NCBI GenBank assembly: GCA_031412335.1
Contig: JANOCT010000032.1
Location: forward strand, 1-64,000
Reading direction: 5' to 3'
From: JBBQYA01 sp031412335
Lineage (GTDB): Bacteria > Bacteroidota > Bacteroidia > Sphingobacteriales > Sphingobacteriaceae
DNA length: 64,000 nt
Shown here: positions 16,820 through 25,613 of the stretch, piece after piece
Layout of the letters: every line of letters begins with the position of its first letter
How positions within the stretch are numbered: position 1 is the first letter of the stretch
The notes under the pieces: model-generated
Told to the model about the DNA's origin: nothing
The model's database searches: none
The model's input: the letters and a program-made list of their open reading frames with translations, nothing else
Position numbers and translations under genes: made by a program

Positions 16820-18586
16820 ATGAAAATATTAATATCCTACCTCAAAAATTACAAAGGACTTATTGCGCTCGCATTAGGTCTTGCTACCATAAACATCGTT
16901 TTTTCATTATTAGATCCACATATTACTGGAAAAATTGTAGATGAATTTATTGAAAAACGAGACTTATTAAACCGACAAGAGTTTATCCGTGGAGTTCTTG
17001 GCTTAGTAGCCTTAGCAGTTGGAGCAGCAATGGTTTCTCGAATTGCAAAAAACTTTCAAGATTATTTTGTGAGTGTAATTGTTCAACGACTTGGCGCAAA
17101 AATGTATGCCGATGGTTTGAAACATTCATTGGAATTACCCTACCAAACTTTTGAAGACCAACGTAGTGGAGAAACTTTAGGCATTTTACAAAAAGTGCGT
17201 AGTGATTCAGAGAAATTTATTACTTCGTTTATTAGTATTCTCTTTATCAGCTTAGTTGGAATGATTTTCGTAATTGTTTATTCATTAAGTATTAGTTATA
17301 AAGTAACGCTGGTTTATTTTACTGCGATTCCAATCATAAGTTTTATTTCATGGATTTTAAGTAAAAAAATAAAAGTTGTACAGAAAAGTATCGTTGGCGA
17401 AACTACTGCACTTGCAGGCTCAACAACCGAATCACTCCGAAATATTGAGTTAGTAAAAAGTTTAGGCTTAGCGCAACAAGAAATTGGAAGACTAAATAAT
17501 ACTACTTACAAAATTCTTAGTCTAGAACTTAAAAAAGTAAAATACGTGCGCGGAATGAACTTTCTGCAAGGCACAACGGTAAATTTTGTTCGAAGTATAA
17601 TGGTGCTTGTTTTATTGGTTTTAATATTTGATAACGAAATTTCTGCAGGTAAATACTTTACTTTTCTATTTTATTCCTTTTTCTTATTTAATCCTTTACA
17701 AGAATTAGGTTCTGTAATTATTGCATATCGAGAAGCAGAAGTTTCTTTAGCCAATTTTCAAAGAATACTTAGCATACCGATTGAGCGCAAACCTCCTAAT
17801 CCTACTCATATTCAAAGTATTGACAAATTAACCTTTGATCATGTTTCTTTCAAACATCAAACAGCGAAAACAAGTGCCTTAAACAATATTTCATTTGAAA
17901 CTGAAAAAGGAGAAACCGTTGCGTTTGTAGGACCATCAGGATCAGGCAAAACTACCTTAGTTAAACTTTTAGTTGGTTTATACCAGCCAGGAGAAGGCTC
18001 AATTTTATATAATCAAACCAATAGTTTAGATGTAGATCTTGATGCTTTACGAGAAAAAATTGGGTTTGTAACTCAAGATACTCAACTTTTTTCTGGTACT
18101 ATACGAGAGAATTTACTTTTTGTGCGTCCAGATGCAACGGATGAACAATGTTATGAAGTATTGCGAAAAGCAGCTTGCGATAATTTATTAGCACGTGCTG
18201 ATAAAGGACTTGATACTGTAATTGGAGAAGGAGGAGTAAAGGTTTCTGGAGGAGAAAAACAGCGATTATCGATTGCGAGAGCCTTACTTCGCCGTCCTGA
18301 TTTATTAGTTTTTGACGAAGCAACTTCCGCTTTAGATTCATTGACTGAGGAAGAAATTGGAAAAACAATACGGGATGTATCCGTTCTTAAAAATCATATA
18401 ACCATTTTAATTGCACACCGACTTTCAACGGTTATGCATGCTGATAAAATATTTGTTTTAGAGCGTGGTCACATAATAGAGTCTGGTAAACATTTAGAAT
18501 TAATTGAAACCAAAGGTTTATATTATGCTATGTGGAGGCAGCAAATTGGAGAAAAGCATGCGATAGGTGAATCAGTACCTGTTTAA
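16820..18586 (+). CDS. ABC transporter, fused permease and ATPase
   Basis: 588 residues. An exporter-type six-helix membrane domain (about 1-310) is followed by the nucleotide-binding domain: Walker A GPSGSGKTT, Q loop FVTQD, signature VSGGEKQRLS, Walker B LLVFDEATSALD and switch histidine in LIAHRLSTV. It works as a homodimer or heterodimer in the inner membrane and exports lipids, drugs or peptides (MsbA/MDR-like). No other half-transporter is beside it. The ATG at 16820 gives MKILISYLKNYKG; the 3' end overlaps convergent msrB by 4 bases. Substrate is unknown. Confidence 0.93.
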   Translation: MKILISYLKNYKGLIALALGLATINIVFSLLDPHITGKIVDEFIEKRDLLNRQEFIRGVLGLVALAVGAAMVSRIAKNFQDYFVSVIVQRLGAKMYADGLKHSLELPYQTFEDQRSGETLGILQKVRSDSEKFITSFISILFISLVGMIFVIVYSLSISYKVTLVYFTAIPIISFISWILSKKIKVVQKSIVGETTALAGSTTESLRNIELVKSLGLAQQEIGRLNNTTYKILSLELKKVKYVRGMNFLQGTTVNFVRSIMVLVLLVLIFDNEISAGKYFTFLFYSFFLFNPLQELGSVIIAYREAEVSLANFQRILSIPIERKPPNPTHIQSIDKLTFDHVSFKHQTAKTSALNNISFETEKGETVAFVGPSGSGKTTLVKLLVGLYQPGEGSILYNQTNSLDVDLDALREKIGFVTQDTQLFSGTIRENLLFVRPDATDEQCYEVLRKAACDNLLARADKGLDTVIGEGGVKVSGGEKQRLSIARALLRRPDLLVFDEATSALDSLTEEEIGKTIRDVSVLKNHITILIAHRLSTVMHADKIFVLERGHIIESGKHLELIETKGLYYAMWRQQIGEKHAIGESVPV

Positions 18587-18948
18587 ACCTTCTCTGGAAC
18601 AAATAACATCGATAGCGAATTAACACAATGCCGAGTGTCTTTTTCAGTAAATCGTTCGCCTTCGAAAACGTGACCTAAATGTGCCTGACAATTGCTGCAA
18701 ACAATTTCAACTCTTCGACCATCAGCATCTTTAATTCTAGTTACAGCTCCTTTTATTTCATCATCAAAACTAGGCCAGCCGCAATTAGATTCAAATTTAT
18801 CTTCCGATTTATATAAAGGTGTGTTGCATCTTCTACACGTGTAAGTTCCAGCTTTTTTATTTTCTAGATATTCACCAGTAAAGGGTCTTTCAGTTCCTTT
18901 ATTTACAATCACATATTCTTCTTCTTTACTTAATTTATTAAATTCCAT
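18583..18948 (-). CDS. msrB: Peptide-methionine (R)-S-oxide reductase
   Basis: 121 residues. It repairs methionine-R-sulfoxide in proteins. Two CxxC zinc pairs are visible (CRRCNTPLY and CSNCQAHLGHVF), together with the family block NCGWPSFDDEI and the catalytic cysteine in RHCVNSLSM. The length is that of a stand-alone MsrB without an MsrA fusion. There is no signal peptide, so the protein is cytosolic. It lies downstream of the SIMPL gene by 13 bases on the same strand. Confidence 0.97.
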   Translation of the reverse strand: MEFNKLSKEEEYVIVNKGTERPFTGEYLENKKAGTYTCRRCNTPLYKSEDKFESNCGWPSFDDEIKGAVTRIKDADGRRVEIVCSNCQAHLGHVFEGERFTEKDTRHCVNSLSMLFVPEKV

Positions 18949-18961
18949 AATACACTTTCTA

Positions 18962-19657
18962 TTATTTTAATTCAAAACTTACGGTTACATTTCCGTTTAC
19001 CTTCAATTCACCAGGAGCTAAAGTAGGCCCAGAAGATTCTCTACCTCTTGCATCGCTCATCATTACTTTCATCATTGGGTTTACCGGCATATCAACATTA
19101 CTTTCTGTTATAAAATAAGCTTTGCCAATTGTTTGACCTAATTCTTTTACCATAGCCTCAGCTTTAGTTTTTGCATTTTTGACAGCTGCAAGTCGAACTT
19201 GTTCTTCCATACTTTTAATTTTTGACGATCTAAATTCAATATTTCCCAGTTGAGTTACACCGTTTGAAATTAATCCTGAGCTAAATTTGTCATAAGCTGC
19301 AATATTTCTTAATAAAACTGACATGCTTTGTCTTGCTTCATAAACAGTACTTTTTACATTTCCTGCGTAATCGTCGTAAGTGTTCAATTGAACATAGTCT
19401 GTTTTAATATCTTTATCTGTAATGCCTTGTTGCTTACAAAATGCAAGTATTTTACGGATTGTTTCATCGTTTTTTGCTTTTGCTTTTTCCAGATTTGATT
19501 CACGATTGGTAATTGAAAAATTAAATGCAACCTCATCAGGAATTACCGTTAATTCCGATTCTCCGTTTACAGTTATAAGCGCTGGATTCATAATTTGAGC
19601 TTGAATGGTTATCATGCAAAAAAACAATAGAAATGCAAACAATGTGACTTTTTTCAT
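18962..19657 (-). CDS. Exported SIMPL-domain (DUF541) protein
   Basis: 231 residues with a signal peptide (about 1-21, ending TIQA) and the SIMPL/DUF541 body. That includes ITVNGESELTVIPDEVAFNFSI near the N-terminus, KIRKIL-type helices, and the C-terminal APGELKVNGNVTVSFEL. Bacterial homologues (for example BP26 of Brucella) form periplasmic oligomers linked to oxidative stress tolerance, but the molecular activity is not established. The neighbouring msrB (oxidised-protein repair) is consistent with that. Nine bases separate it from the DUF4112 gene. Confidence 0.88.
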   Translation of the reverse strand: MKKVTLFAFLLFFCMITIQAQIMNPALITVNGESELTVIPDEVAFNFSITNRESNLEKAKAKNDETIRKILAFCKQQGITDKDIKTDYVQLNTYDDYAGNVKSTVYEARQSMSVLLRNIAAYDKFSSGLISNGVTQLGNIEFRSSKIKSMEEQVRLAAVKNAKTKAEAMVKELGQTIGKAYFITESNVDMPVNPMMKVMMSDARGRESSGPTLAPGELKVNGNVTVSFELK

Positions 19658-19666
19658 AATTGGTTT

Positions 19667-20215
19667 TTAAAAAATAAGATGATATAAATAGTTAATAAGG
19701 ATATAAGTAAAGTAGCAAACAAAGCCAAATGTTAAAAAAACAATAGCGAATACAATTAACAAAATATTTCTTCCACTTCCGGTATGTTTATTTTCTAAAT
19801 AATGCTCTTCAATAAGTTGGACATTTTTAGTATTTGCTTTATAGGCAAAATCAAATAATGTTCCTATAATCGGAATGCTCCCTACAGTTGCATCTAATAA
19901 TGTATTGAGCGTCATTTTAACAATCAATTTATTGCTAGCACCATATTGAGCCATTGTATATACCAGCGCTAACGAAATCGCCAACGTTGGAATTTGCCCA
20001 GCAATTGGCAAAAGCCCGATAATTGGGTCTAAGCCAAACTTGAAATTTGTTCCAGGAATGGTAAAATAATTATCCATCAGATTGGCTATAAATCTGACTA
20101 GTCTTAGTTTATCAGGTTTGGTTTGTGCCGAAGTTTTCAATGGATGAATTGGTGAGTTTTTAAAATTTGAAATTGCAAATGTAATACCATCTAAGGCTGA
20201 AAACTGTTTATCCAT
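19667..20215 (-). CDS. DUF4112 membrane protein
   Basis: 182 residues. The conserved DUF4112 block MDNYFTIPGTNFKFGLDPIIG is followed by LLPIAGQIPTLAISLALVY and a second GSIPIIGTLFDFAYKANTKN. Hydrophobic stretches lie at about 63-88 and 100-122, with a C-terminal TM at about 150-175. The family is widespread and of unknown function. It is probably co-transcribed with the SIMPL and msrB genes. Confidence 0.85.
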   Translation of the reverse strand: MDKQFSALDGITFAISNFKNSPIHPLKTSAQTKPDKLRLVRFIANLMDNYFTIPGTNFKFGLDPIIGLLPIAGQIPTLAISLALVYTMAQYGASNKLIVKMTLNTLLDATVGSIPIIGTLFDFAYKANTKNVQLIEEHYLENKHTGSGRNILLIVFAIVFLTFGFVCYFTYILINYLYHLIF

Positions 20216-20455
20216 CTGAATAAACTAAATTTTAAACATTATTATTTTAATAGACGATAATTATTAAGGTGTTATCCAGCGTACCAATTTTCCGTTTGAT
20301 TTTGAATCTACTGTAGGTGCCCGATACTTTTTCTCATAATATTGGAGCTAATAAAGAAATCGGTTTAACTTTTAAATTTTTAAGATTTATCAGAAAAAAT
20401 TTAGAGCAGAAATAAAATTTCTGTCATTATGTAAAATTTTATATCTGTTTTTTGT

Positions 20456-20692
20456 TTAAAAAGAAAAATACGTTAAGCAACTAAAAAATAAAATAAAAAA
20501 TATGATAAGCGTTACAAACGATATAACCGACCATGGATTTGCAAAATTTAACGTCCATCCCAACTTAGGATTCTTTTTCGGTGGTAGCAACCTACCATCA
20601 TTTTTATTATAATAAAAAATACCCCATTTCCAGTTTTTAGGATCGCTGTGTTCTTGATTTAATATTTCCTTACTAGTTAGTTCGTTTTTCAT
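20456..20692 (-). CDS. DUF5808-like small membrane protein
   Basis: 78 residues. It has the motif DPKNWKWGIFYYNKNDGRLL and then WTLNFANPWSVISF, leading into one C-terminal transmembrane segment (about 53-75). This fits the short DUF5808-type proteins. It follows the DCC oxidoreductase gene by 16 bases on the same strand. The 240-base gap to the DUF4112 gene holds nothing I can identify. Function unknown. Confidence 0.7.
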   Translation of the reverse strand: MKNELTSKEILNQEHSDPKNWKWGIFYYNKNDGRLLPPKKNPKLGWTLNFANPWSVISFVTLIIFFILFFSCLTYFSF

Positions 20693-20708
20693 GTGATCTA
20701 GTTTAAAT

Positions 20709-21134
20709 TCAACTTATCAATCTACTCTTTTCATCTTCCGGAAAGGGTATTTCAATATCAGATTTCCCGAAAATTTTGTAGCGATATTTGGCTATCAATG
20801 TATAACCTGCATTGGTGACAGATAAAGGCAAAAAACGAAAAATAAGTAAACTTTTAACAGCACCAGGTAATAACTTAATAATAGCAAAAACAGCTTCAGA
20901 CTTAGTTAATACGGTGTTTTCAGAAACGAAAAAAATTGTTTTTAAGGAAGCAAAACTTATTCCATGCGTTCTTAACAATGCTCTGGATTGAGGAGATTGA
21001 ATAGCTCCAAAGCGGAAAATTTTTTCTTTATCTCTTTTTAATATAAAGCGAACTACTGCTGCACAAAAATTGCAATGCGCATCGTACAAAATCACATTCG
21101 TTTTATTGGAAGAATTTTGTGTCAAATCATCCAT
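20709..21134 (-). CDS. DCC-family thiol-disulfide oxidoreductase-like protein
   Basis: 141 residues of DUF393/DCC type. The N-terminal thioredoxin-like motif is ILYDAHCNFCAAVVRFILKRD, with the CxxC at about 21-24, then FRFGAIQSPQSRALL and a later SEAVFAIIKLLPG. Members are thought to act in thiol-disulfide exchange, without a defined substrate. There is no signal peptide. It lies 15 bases after lspA and may be in one transcript with ileS, the DksA-like gene and lspA. Confidence 0.88.
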   Translation of the reverse strand: MDDLTQNSSNKTNVILYDAHCNFCAAVVRFILKRDKEKIFRFGAIQSPQSRALLRTHGISFASLKTIFFVSENTVLTKSEAVFAIIKLLPGAVKSLLIFRFLPLSVTNAGYTLIAKYRYKIFGKSDIEIPFPEDEKSRLIS

Positions 21135-21149
21135 TGTTGGATTTAGAAA

Positions 21150-21743
21150 TTAAATTTCCTTATTGATTACAAGAGGAACCTCATCTGGTTCGCCAAAAAA
21201 CCTTTTTTGAAATAATAAAATAATAATCACTCCAACACTAATGGAGGCATCTGCTATATTAAAAACCGGGCGAAAAAAGATAAATTCCTGACCGCCCCAT
21301 ATTGGAAACCAAGCAGGATATTGGCTTTGAATAATAGGAAAATAAAACATATCGACTACCCTACCAAAAAACAAACGCTCGTACCCGAAAAACAGCCCGT
21401 AGAATGTGCTGTCGATAATATTACCCAAAGCTCCTGCAAAAATTAAGGCTGTACAATACACAAACCCTGCATGATATTTTTTGGTAATAAGATAATGCAA
21501 CCCATACCCAATACCCGAAACGGCAACAATACGGAATAATGTGAGGATTAATTTTCCAGTTTCTCCGCCAAATTCCATCCCGAATGCCATACCATTATTT
21601 TCGGTAAAATGAATAATAAACCAGTTTCCAGCAACATATATTTCTTCGCCGAGATACATATTGGATTTGATCCATACTTTCAGCAATTGATCGATTAATA
21701 CAACCAAAGAAATAATTATAAAAGAGCGTAGGTGTAATTTCAA
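21150..21743 (-). CDS. lspA: Lipoprotein signal peptidase (signal peptidase II)
   Basis: 197 residues, four membrane segments. It cleaves the signal of prolipoproteins before the lipidated cysteine in the inner membrane. Visible motifs are LIDQLLKVW near residue 20, the TENNGMAFGM block, the catalytic aspartate in GALGNIIDSTFYG and the second in FNIADASISVGV. It is somewhat longer than the E. coli enzyme because of a loop between the two aspartates, which is common in Bacteroidota. The ileS-DksA-like-lspA order is conserved in the phylum. Confidence 0.96.
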   Translation of the reverse strand: MKLHLRSFIIISLVVLIDQLLKVWIKSNMYLGEEIYVAGNWFIIHFTENNGMAFGMEFGGETGKLILTLFRIVAVSGIGYGLHYLITKKYHAGFVYCTALIFAGALGNIIDSTFYGLFFGYERLFFGRVVDMFYFPIIQSQYPAWFPIWGGQEFIFFRPVFNIADASISVGVIIILLFQKRFFGEPDEVPLVINKEI

Positions 21744-21802
21744 AAAAAATGAAGTATTTGGTACTGTAGAATTTAAAAATTAAATGATTTATTCTGATTT
21801 AA

Positions 21803-22186
21803 TCAGTTTTGTTTCAGCTTTGCTTCCATGCTTAATGTTGCATGCGGCACCGCTAATAATCGTTCCTTTTGTATTAATTTACCGGTAACTCGGCAAATGC
21901 CATATGATTTATTTTCAATTCGAACCAAAGCAGCTTCTAGGTTTTCAATAAATTTTTTCTGCCGAGCAGCCATTTGGTTAATGTGTTCTTTTTCTAATGT
22001 GGCCGATCCATCTTCCAAAACTTTAAATGTACCAGCAGTATCATCTGTTCCATTTCCATTTGGATTGCTTAACGTAGCAGTAAAAATTCCCAATTCATTT
22101 TTTGCTACTGAAAGTTTATCTTGAATCAAGGTTTTGAATTCTTGAAGTTCATTATCTGAATAGCGGCTTTTATCTGTATTTTCCAT
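21803..22186 (-). CDS. DksA/TraR-family protein lacking most zinc cysteines
   Basis: 127 residues. A coiled-coil N-terminal half (about 1-85) is followed by the DksA-type C4 finger region SYGICRVTGKLIQKERLLAVPHATLSMEAK. Classical members have four cysteines (CxxC...CxxC); here only the first remains, so zinc binding is doubtful. This degenerate form is usual for Bacteroidota homologues. DksA proteins insert into the RNA polymerase secondary channel to tune transcription with ppGpp. It starts 5 bases after the ileS stop. Confidence 0.88.
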   Translation of the reverse strand: MENTDKSRYSDNELQEFKTLIQDKLSVAKNELGIFTATLSNPNGNGTDDTAGTFKVLEDGSATLEKEHINQMAARQKKFIENLEAALVRIENKSYGICRVTGKLIQKERLLAVPHATLSMEAKLKQN

Positions 22187-22191
22187 TTATT

Positions 22192-25100
22192 TTATTTACT
22201 AATATTCACTAAAATCTTAACGTCATCAATTTCAATTTCATCACTTAAACTCATTTCTAAGTTTTCAATTTTAAGTGATAAGGCCAAAATTTCGGCGCAA
22301 ATATATTCTAAATTATTCTTTACTGCTTCGTTTATATAATTGTTATTTTCAACGATTAAAATTATTTTATCTGTTACCTCGTAGCCTTTTTCTTTTCTTA
22401 AGTTTTGAATTCTGTTAACCAGTTCACGTGCTATTCCTTCTTCTTTCAACTCCTTGGTAAGCGTAATATCTAAAGCAACACTTAAAACACCCGAACTTGC
22501 AACCAACCAACCTTCTATATCTTCTGGTCTAATTTCTACGTCGTCCATCTCTAACGTATAATTACTTTCTTTTAATACAAGGTTCATTTGCCCTTTTTGT
22601 TCTAAAGTAGCTATATCTTTTTGTGTTAATTCTGTTACTAATGCCGCAATTTCTTTCATCCTGTTACCAACTTTAGGACCAAGAGTTTTAAAATTCGCCT
22701 TTATTTGTTTCTTGATAATACTTTCATTTCCACTTATATATTCAATTTCTTTTACATTGGTTTCCGATAATATAAGATCCCTTATACTTTCCACATTGAT
22801 TTTGAAACGCTCATCAATTACTGGAATTAAAATTTTTTGCAAAGGTTGACGAACCCTTAATTCACTTTTTTTACGCAGAGAAAGTACCATGCTTGATATT
22901 TGCTGAGCCAATAACATTCTATTTTCCAGCAAATCATTGGTTGCTTCTGGATAATAGATAGGGAAATCGGTTAAATGAACGGATTCAGAACCATTTAAAC
23001 CTGTTACAGAATCTAAATCTAAAAACAAACGATCGCTATAAAATGGAGCTATCGGCGACATTAATCTGGCAATTGTCTCCAAGCATTCATACAAAGTTTG
23101 GTAAGCAGCGATTTTATCTGAAGTAAATTCACCTTTCCAAAATCTTCTTCTGCACAAACGAACGTACCAATTACTCAAGTGTTCATCAGCGAAATATTGA
23201 ATAGCGCGAGCTGCTTTAGTTGGTTCATAGTCTGAATATGCTTCATCCACTTCTTTAATTAATGAATTTAGCATCGATAAAACCCAACGATCAATTTCAG
23301 GTCGTTCAGAAATAGCAATTGCTTGCTGATTAAATTTAAATGAATCGATGTTGGCATACAGAGCAAAAAATGAATAAACATTATGTAATGTTCCAAAAAA
23401 CTTCCTTTGCGCTTCTACTATTCCATCTTCATTAAATTTTAAATTATCCCAAGGTGATGCATTTGCGATCATATACCATCGAGTTGCATCTGCACCATAT
23501 TTCCCAATCGTAGCAAATGGATCTACGGCATTCCCCAATCTTTTCGACATTTTATTGCCGTTTTTATCCAATACCAAACCATTTGATATTACATTTTTGT
23601 AAGCAACGCTGTCCAAAAGCATGGTAGATATTGCATGCAAAGTAAAAAACCAACCACGAGTTTGGTCTACTCCTTCGGCTATAAAATCTGCTGGGAAATT
23701 TTGTTTGAATGATTCCTGATTCTCAAATGGATAATGCCATTGAGCATACGGCATCGCGCCCGAATCAAACCAAACGTCAATTAAATCTGCTTCGCGAAAC
23801 ATTTTTTCTCCTGAATCAGAAACTAATACAATATCATCCACATAAGGCCGATGTAAATCCAAATTACCAGATCGTAAAGCCAATAAAATTTTCTCTGCAT
23901 TTGGTATTTCCGAATCATCGTAAAAATCTTCTGCTAAACCTTTTTCAATGTTTTCTATTAATTGATTGATAGAGCCAATGCAAATTTCCTCATTACCATC
24001 CAATGTTCTCCAGATTGGTAATGGCGTTCCCCAATATCTAGAACGCGATAAATTCCAATCGACCAAATTTTCCAACCAGTTTCCAAACCTTCCAGTTCCG
24101 GTTGATTCTGGTTTCCAATTAATGGTTTTATTTAGTGCAACCATACGTTCTTTTACGGCCGTAGTTTTTATAAACCAAGAATCAAGCGGATAATATAAAA
24201 CTGGTTTGTCAGTTCGCCAGCAATGCGGATAGCTATGCTCGTATTTTTCAACTTTAAATGCCTTATTTTCTTCCTTAAGTTTAATAGAAATTAATACATC
24301 TGTAGACCGGTATGCAGGATCAGATTCATCATCATTTTTATAATTTTTAACATACATTCCAGTAAATTCATTGCTTCCTTCTATGAATTTGCCTTGTTTG
24401 TCAACTAAAGTTAACGATCCGATAGAATGTTGTTTAGCCACCCTAAAATCGTCTGATCCAAAACTTGGAGCGAGATGTACGATTCCTGTCCCGTCTTCTG
24501 TTGTAACAAAATCTGCTGTTAAAATTTTAAAAGCATCCCCATCTATTTGCGATTTTGTATTGTTTTCAAAAGGCATTAATTGCTCGTAAGAAACACCTTC
24601 TAGATCACTCCCTGATATGGATTGCAACACCACGAAAGGTATTTGCTTATCACCTGGTTGATAGGATTCAATTAGTAAATCAGCATTTTTTTCTGGAAAA
24701 TAGGTATTCATCCTATCGGCCGCAATTACAACTGATACAGGCAAAAAAGTATATGCATTAAACGTATTTACTACGAAATAATTTATTTTTTTTCCAACGG
24801 CTAATGCGGTATTCGAAGGTAAAGTCCAAGGTGTGGTAGTCCAGGCAAGTATATAAACATCCGAATTGGTGTGTTGAAAAAGCAATTCTGAATGTTGGTT
24901 TCTAATAACTTTAAACTGAGCAACCACCGTTGTATCTTTCACCATTTTGTAGGTACCAGGTTGGTTTAGTTCATGCGAACTAAGTCCAGTTCCGGCAGCA
25001 GGTGAATAAGGTTGAATCGTATAACCTTTATAAAGCAATCCTTTGTCATAAAAATTTTTAAGTATGCTCCAAAGACTTTCAATATATTCATTTTTATAGG

Positions 25101-25548
25101 TGATATATGGATTTTCAAGATCGACCCAATAGCCCATTTTTTCCGTCAAATCATTCCAAACGTCGGTATATTTCATCACCTCGGTTTTGCAGGCTTTGTT
25201 GTAATCGTCTACAGAAATTTTTGTTCCAATATCTTCTTTCGTAATTCCCAAGGCCTTTTCTACCGCTAATTCAATTGGCAATCCATGTGTATCCCAACCA
25301 CCTTTACGATTCACTCTAAAACCTTTTAGTGTTTTATATCTGCAAAAAATATCCTTAATAGCTCTAGCCATAACATGGTGAATACCAGGTAAGCCATTGG
25401 CAGAAGGCGGCCCTTCATAAAAATTAAATGGATTTGATTCGGGTCTGCTATTAATGCTTTTTTGGAAAATATCATGGCTTTTCCACCTCTCAAGAAGTGA
25501 AACTCCAATTTCCGGAAGATTTAATTGCTTATACTCTTTATATTTCAC
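22192..25548 (-). CDS. ileS: Isoleucyl-tRNA synthetase
   Basis: 1118 residues. Class I synthetase charging tRNA-Ile. The HIGH-type motif is PSANGLPGIHH near residue 55, the editing (CP1) domain spans about 190-420, and the KMSKS loop is GNKMSKRLGN near 680. The anticodon-binding domain and a long C-terminal extension follow. The length matches the large eukaryotic-like IleRS type found in many Bacteroidota. It heads the ileS-DksA-lspA group. Confidence 0.97.
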   Translation of the reverse strand: MKYKEYKQLNLPEIGVSLLERWKSHDIFQKSINSRPESNPFNFYEGPPSANGLPGIHHVMARAIKDIFCRYKTLKGFRVNRKGGWDTHGLPIELAVEKALGITKEDIGTKISVDDYNKACKTEVMKYTDVWNDLTEKMGYWVDLENPYITYKNEYIESLWSILKNFYDKGLLYKGYTIQPYSPAAGTGLSSHELNQPGTYKMVKDTTVVAQFKVIRNQHSELLFQHTNSDVYILAWTTTPWTLPSNTALAVGKKINYFVVNTFNAYTFLPVSVVIAADRMNTYFPEKNADLLIESYQPGDKQIPFVVLQSISGSDLEGVSYEQLMPFENNTKSQIDGDAFKILTADFVTTEDGTGIVHLAPSFGSDDFRVAKQHSIGSLTLVDKQGKFIEGSNEFTGMYVKNYKNDDESDPAYRSTDVLISIKLKEENKAFKVEKYEHSYPHCWRTDKPVLYYPLDSWFIKTTAVKERMVALNKTINWKPESTGTGRFGNWLENLVDWNLSRSRYWGTPLPIWRTLDGNEEICIGSINQLIENIEKGLAEDFYDDSEIPNAEKILLALRSGNLDLHRPYVDDIVLVSDSGEKMFREADLIDVWFDSGAMPYAQWHYPFENQESFKQNFPADFIAEGVDQTRGWFFTLHAISTMLLDSVAYKNVISNGLVLDKNGNKMSKRLGNAVDPFATIGKYGADATRWYMIANASPWDNLKFNEDGIVEAQRKFFGTLHNVYSFFALYANIDSFKFNQQAIAISERPEIDRWVLSMLNSLIKEVDEAYSDYEPTKAARAIQYFADEHLSNWYVRLCRRRFWKGEFTSDKIAAYQTLYECLETIARLMSPIAPFYSDRLFLDLDSVTGLNGSESVHLTDFPIYYPEATNDLLENRMLLAQQISSMVLSLRKKSELRVRQPLQKILIPVIDERFKINVESIRDLILSETNVKEIEYISGNESIIKKQIKANFKTLGPKVGNRMKEIAALVTELTQKDIATLEQKGQMNLVLKESNYTLEMDDVEIRPEDIEGWLVASSGVLSVALDITLTKELKEEGIARELVNRIQNLRKEKGYEVTDKIILIVENNNYINEAVKNNLEYICAEILALSLKIENLEMSLSDEIEIDDVKILVNISK

Positions 25549-25580
25549 AACCTTGCTGTATGCTAAATTTTTACAAGGTG

Positions 25581-25588
25581 CAAAATTA
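25581..25588 (-). promoter_or_regulatory. TAnnTTTG -7 box for ileS
   Basis: The minus strand reads TAATTTTG, 33 bases before the ileS start, in the 65-base gap after the MMPL gene. No clear -33 TTG was seen. Confidence 0.35.
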
Positions 25589-25613
25589 GGATTTTAAACT
25601 GTAAAATGAGTGC

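Noticed and set aside
23709..25269. Several plus-strand frames inside ileS
   Set aside because: They are antisense shadows of a strongly conserved gene with no start context or family match.
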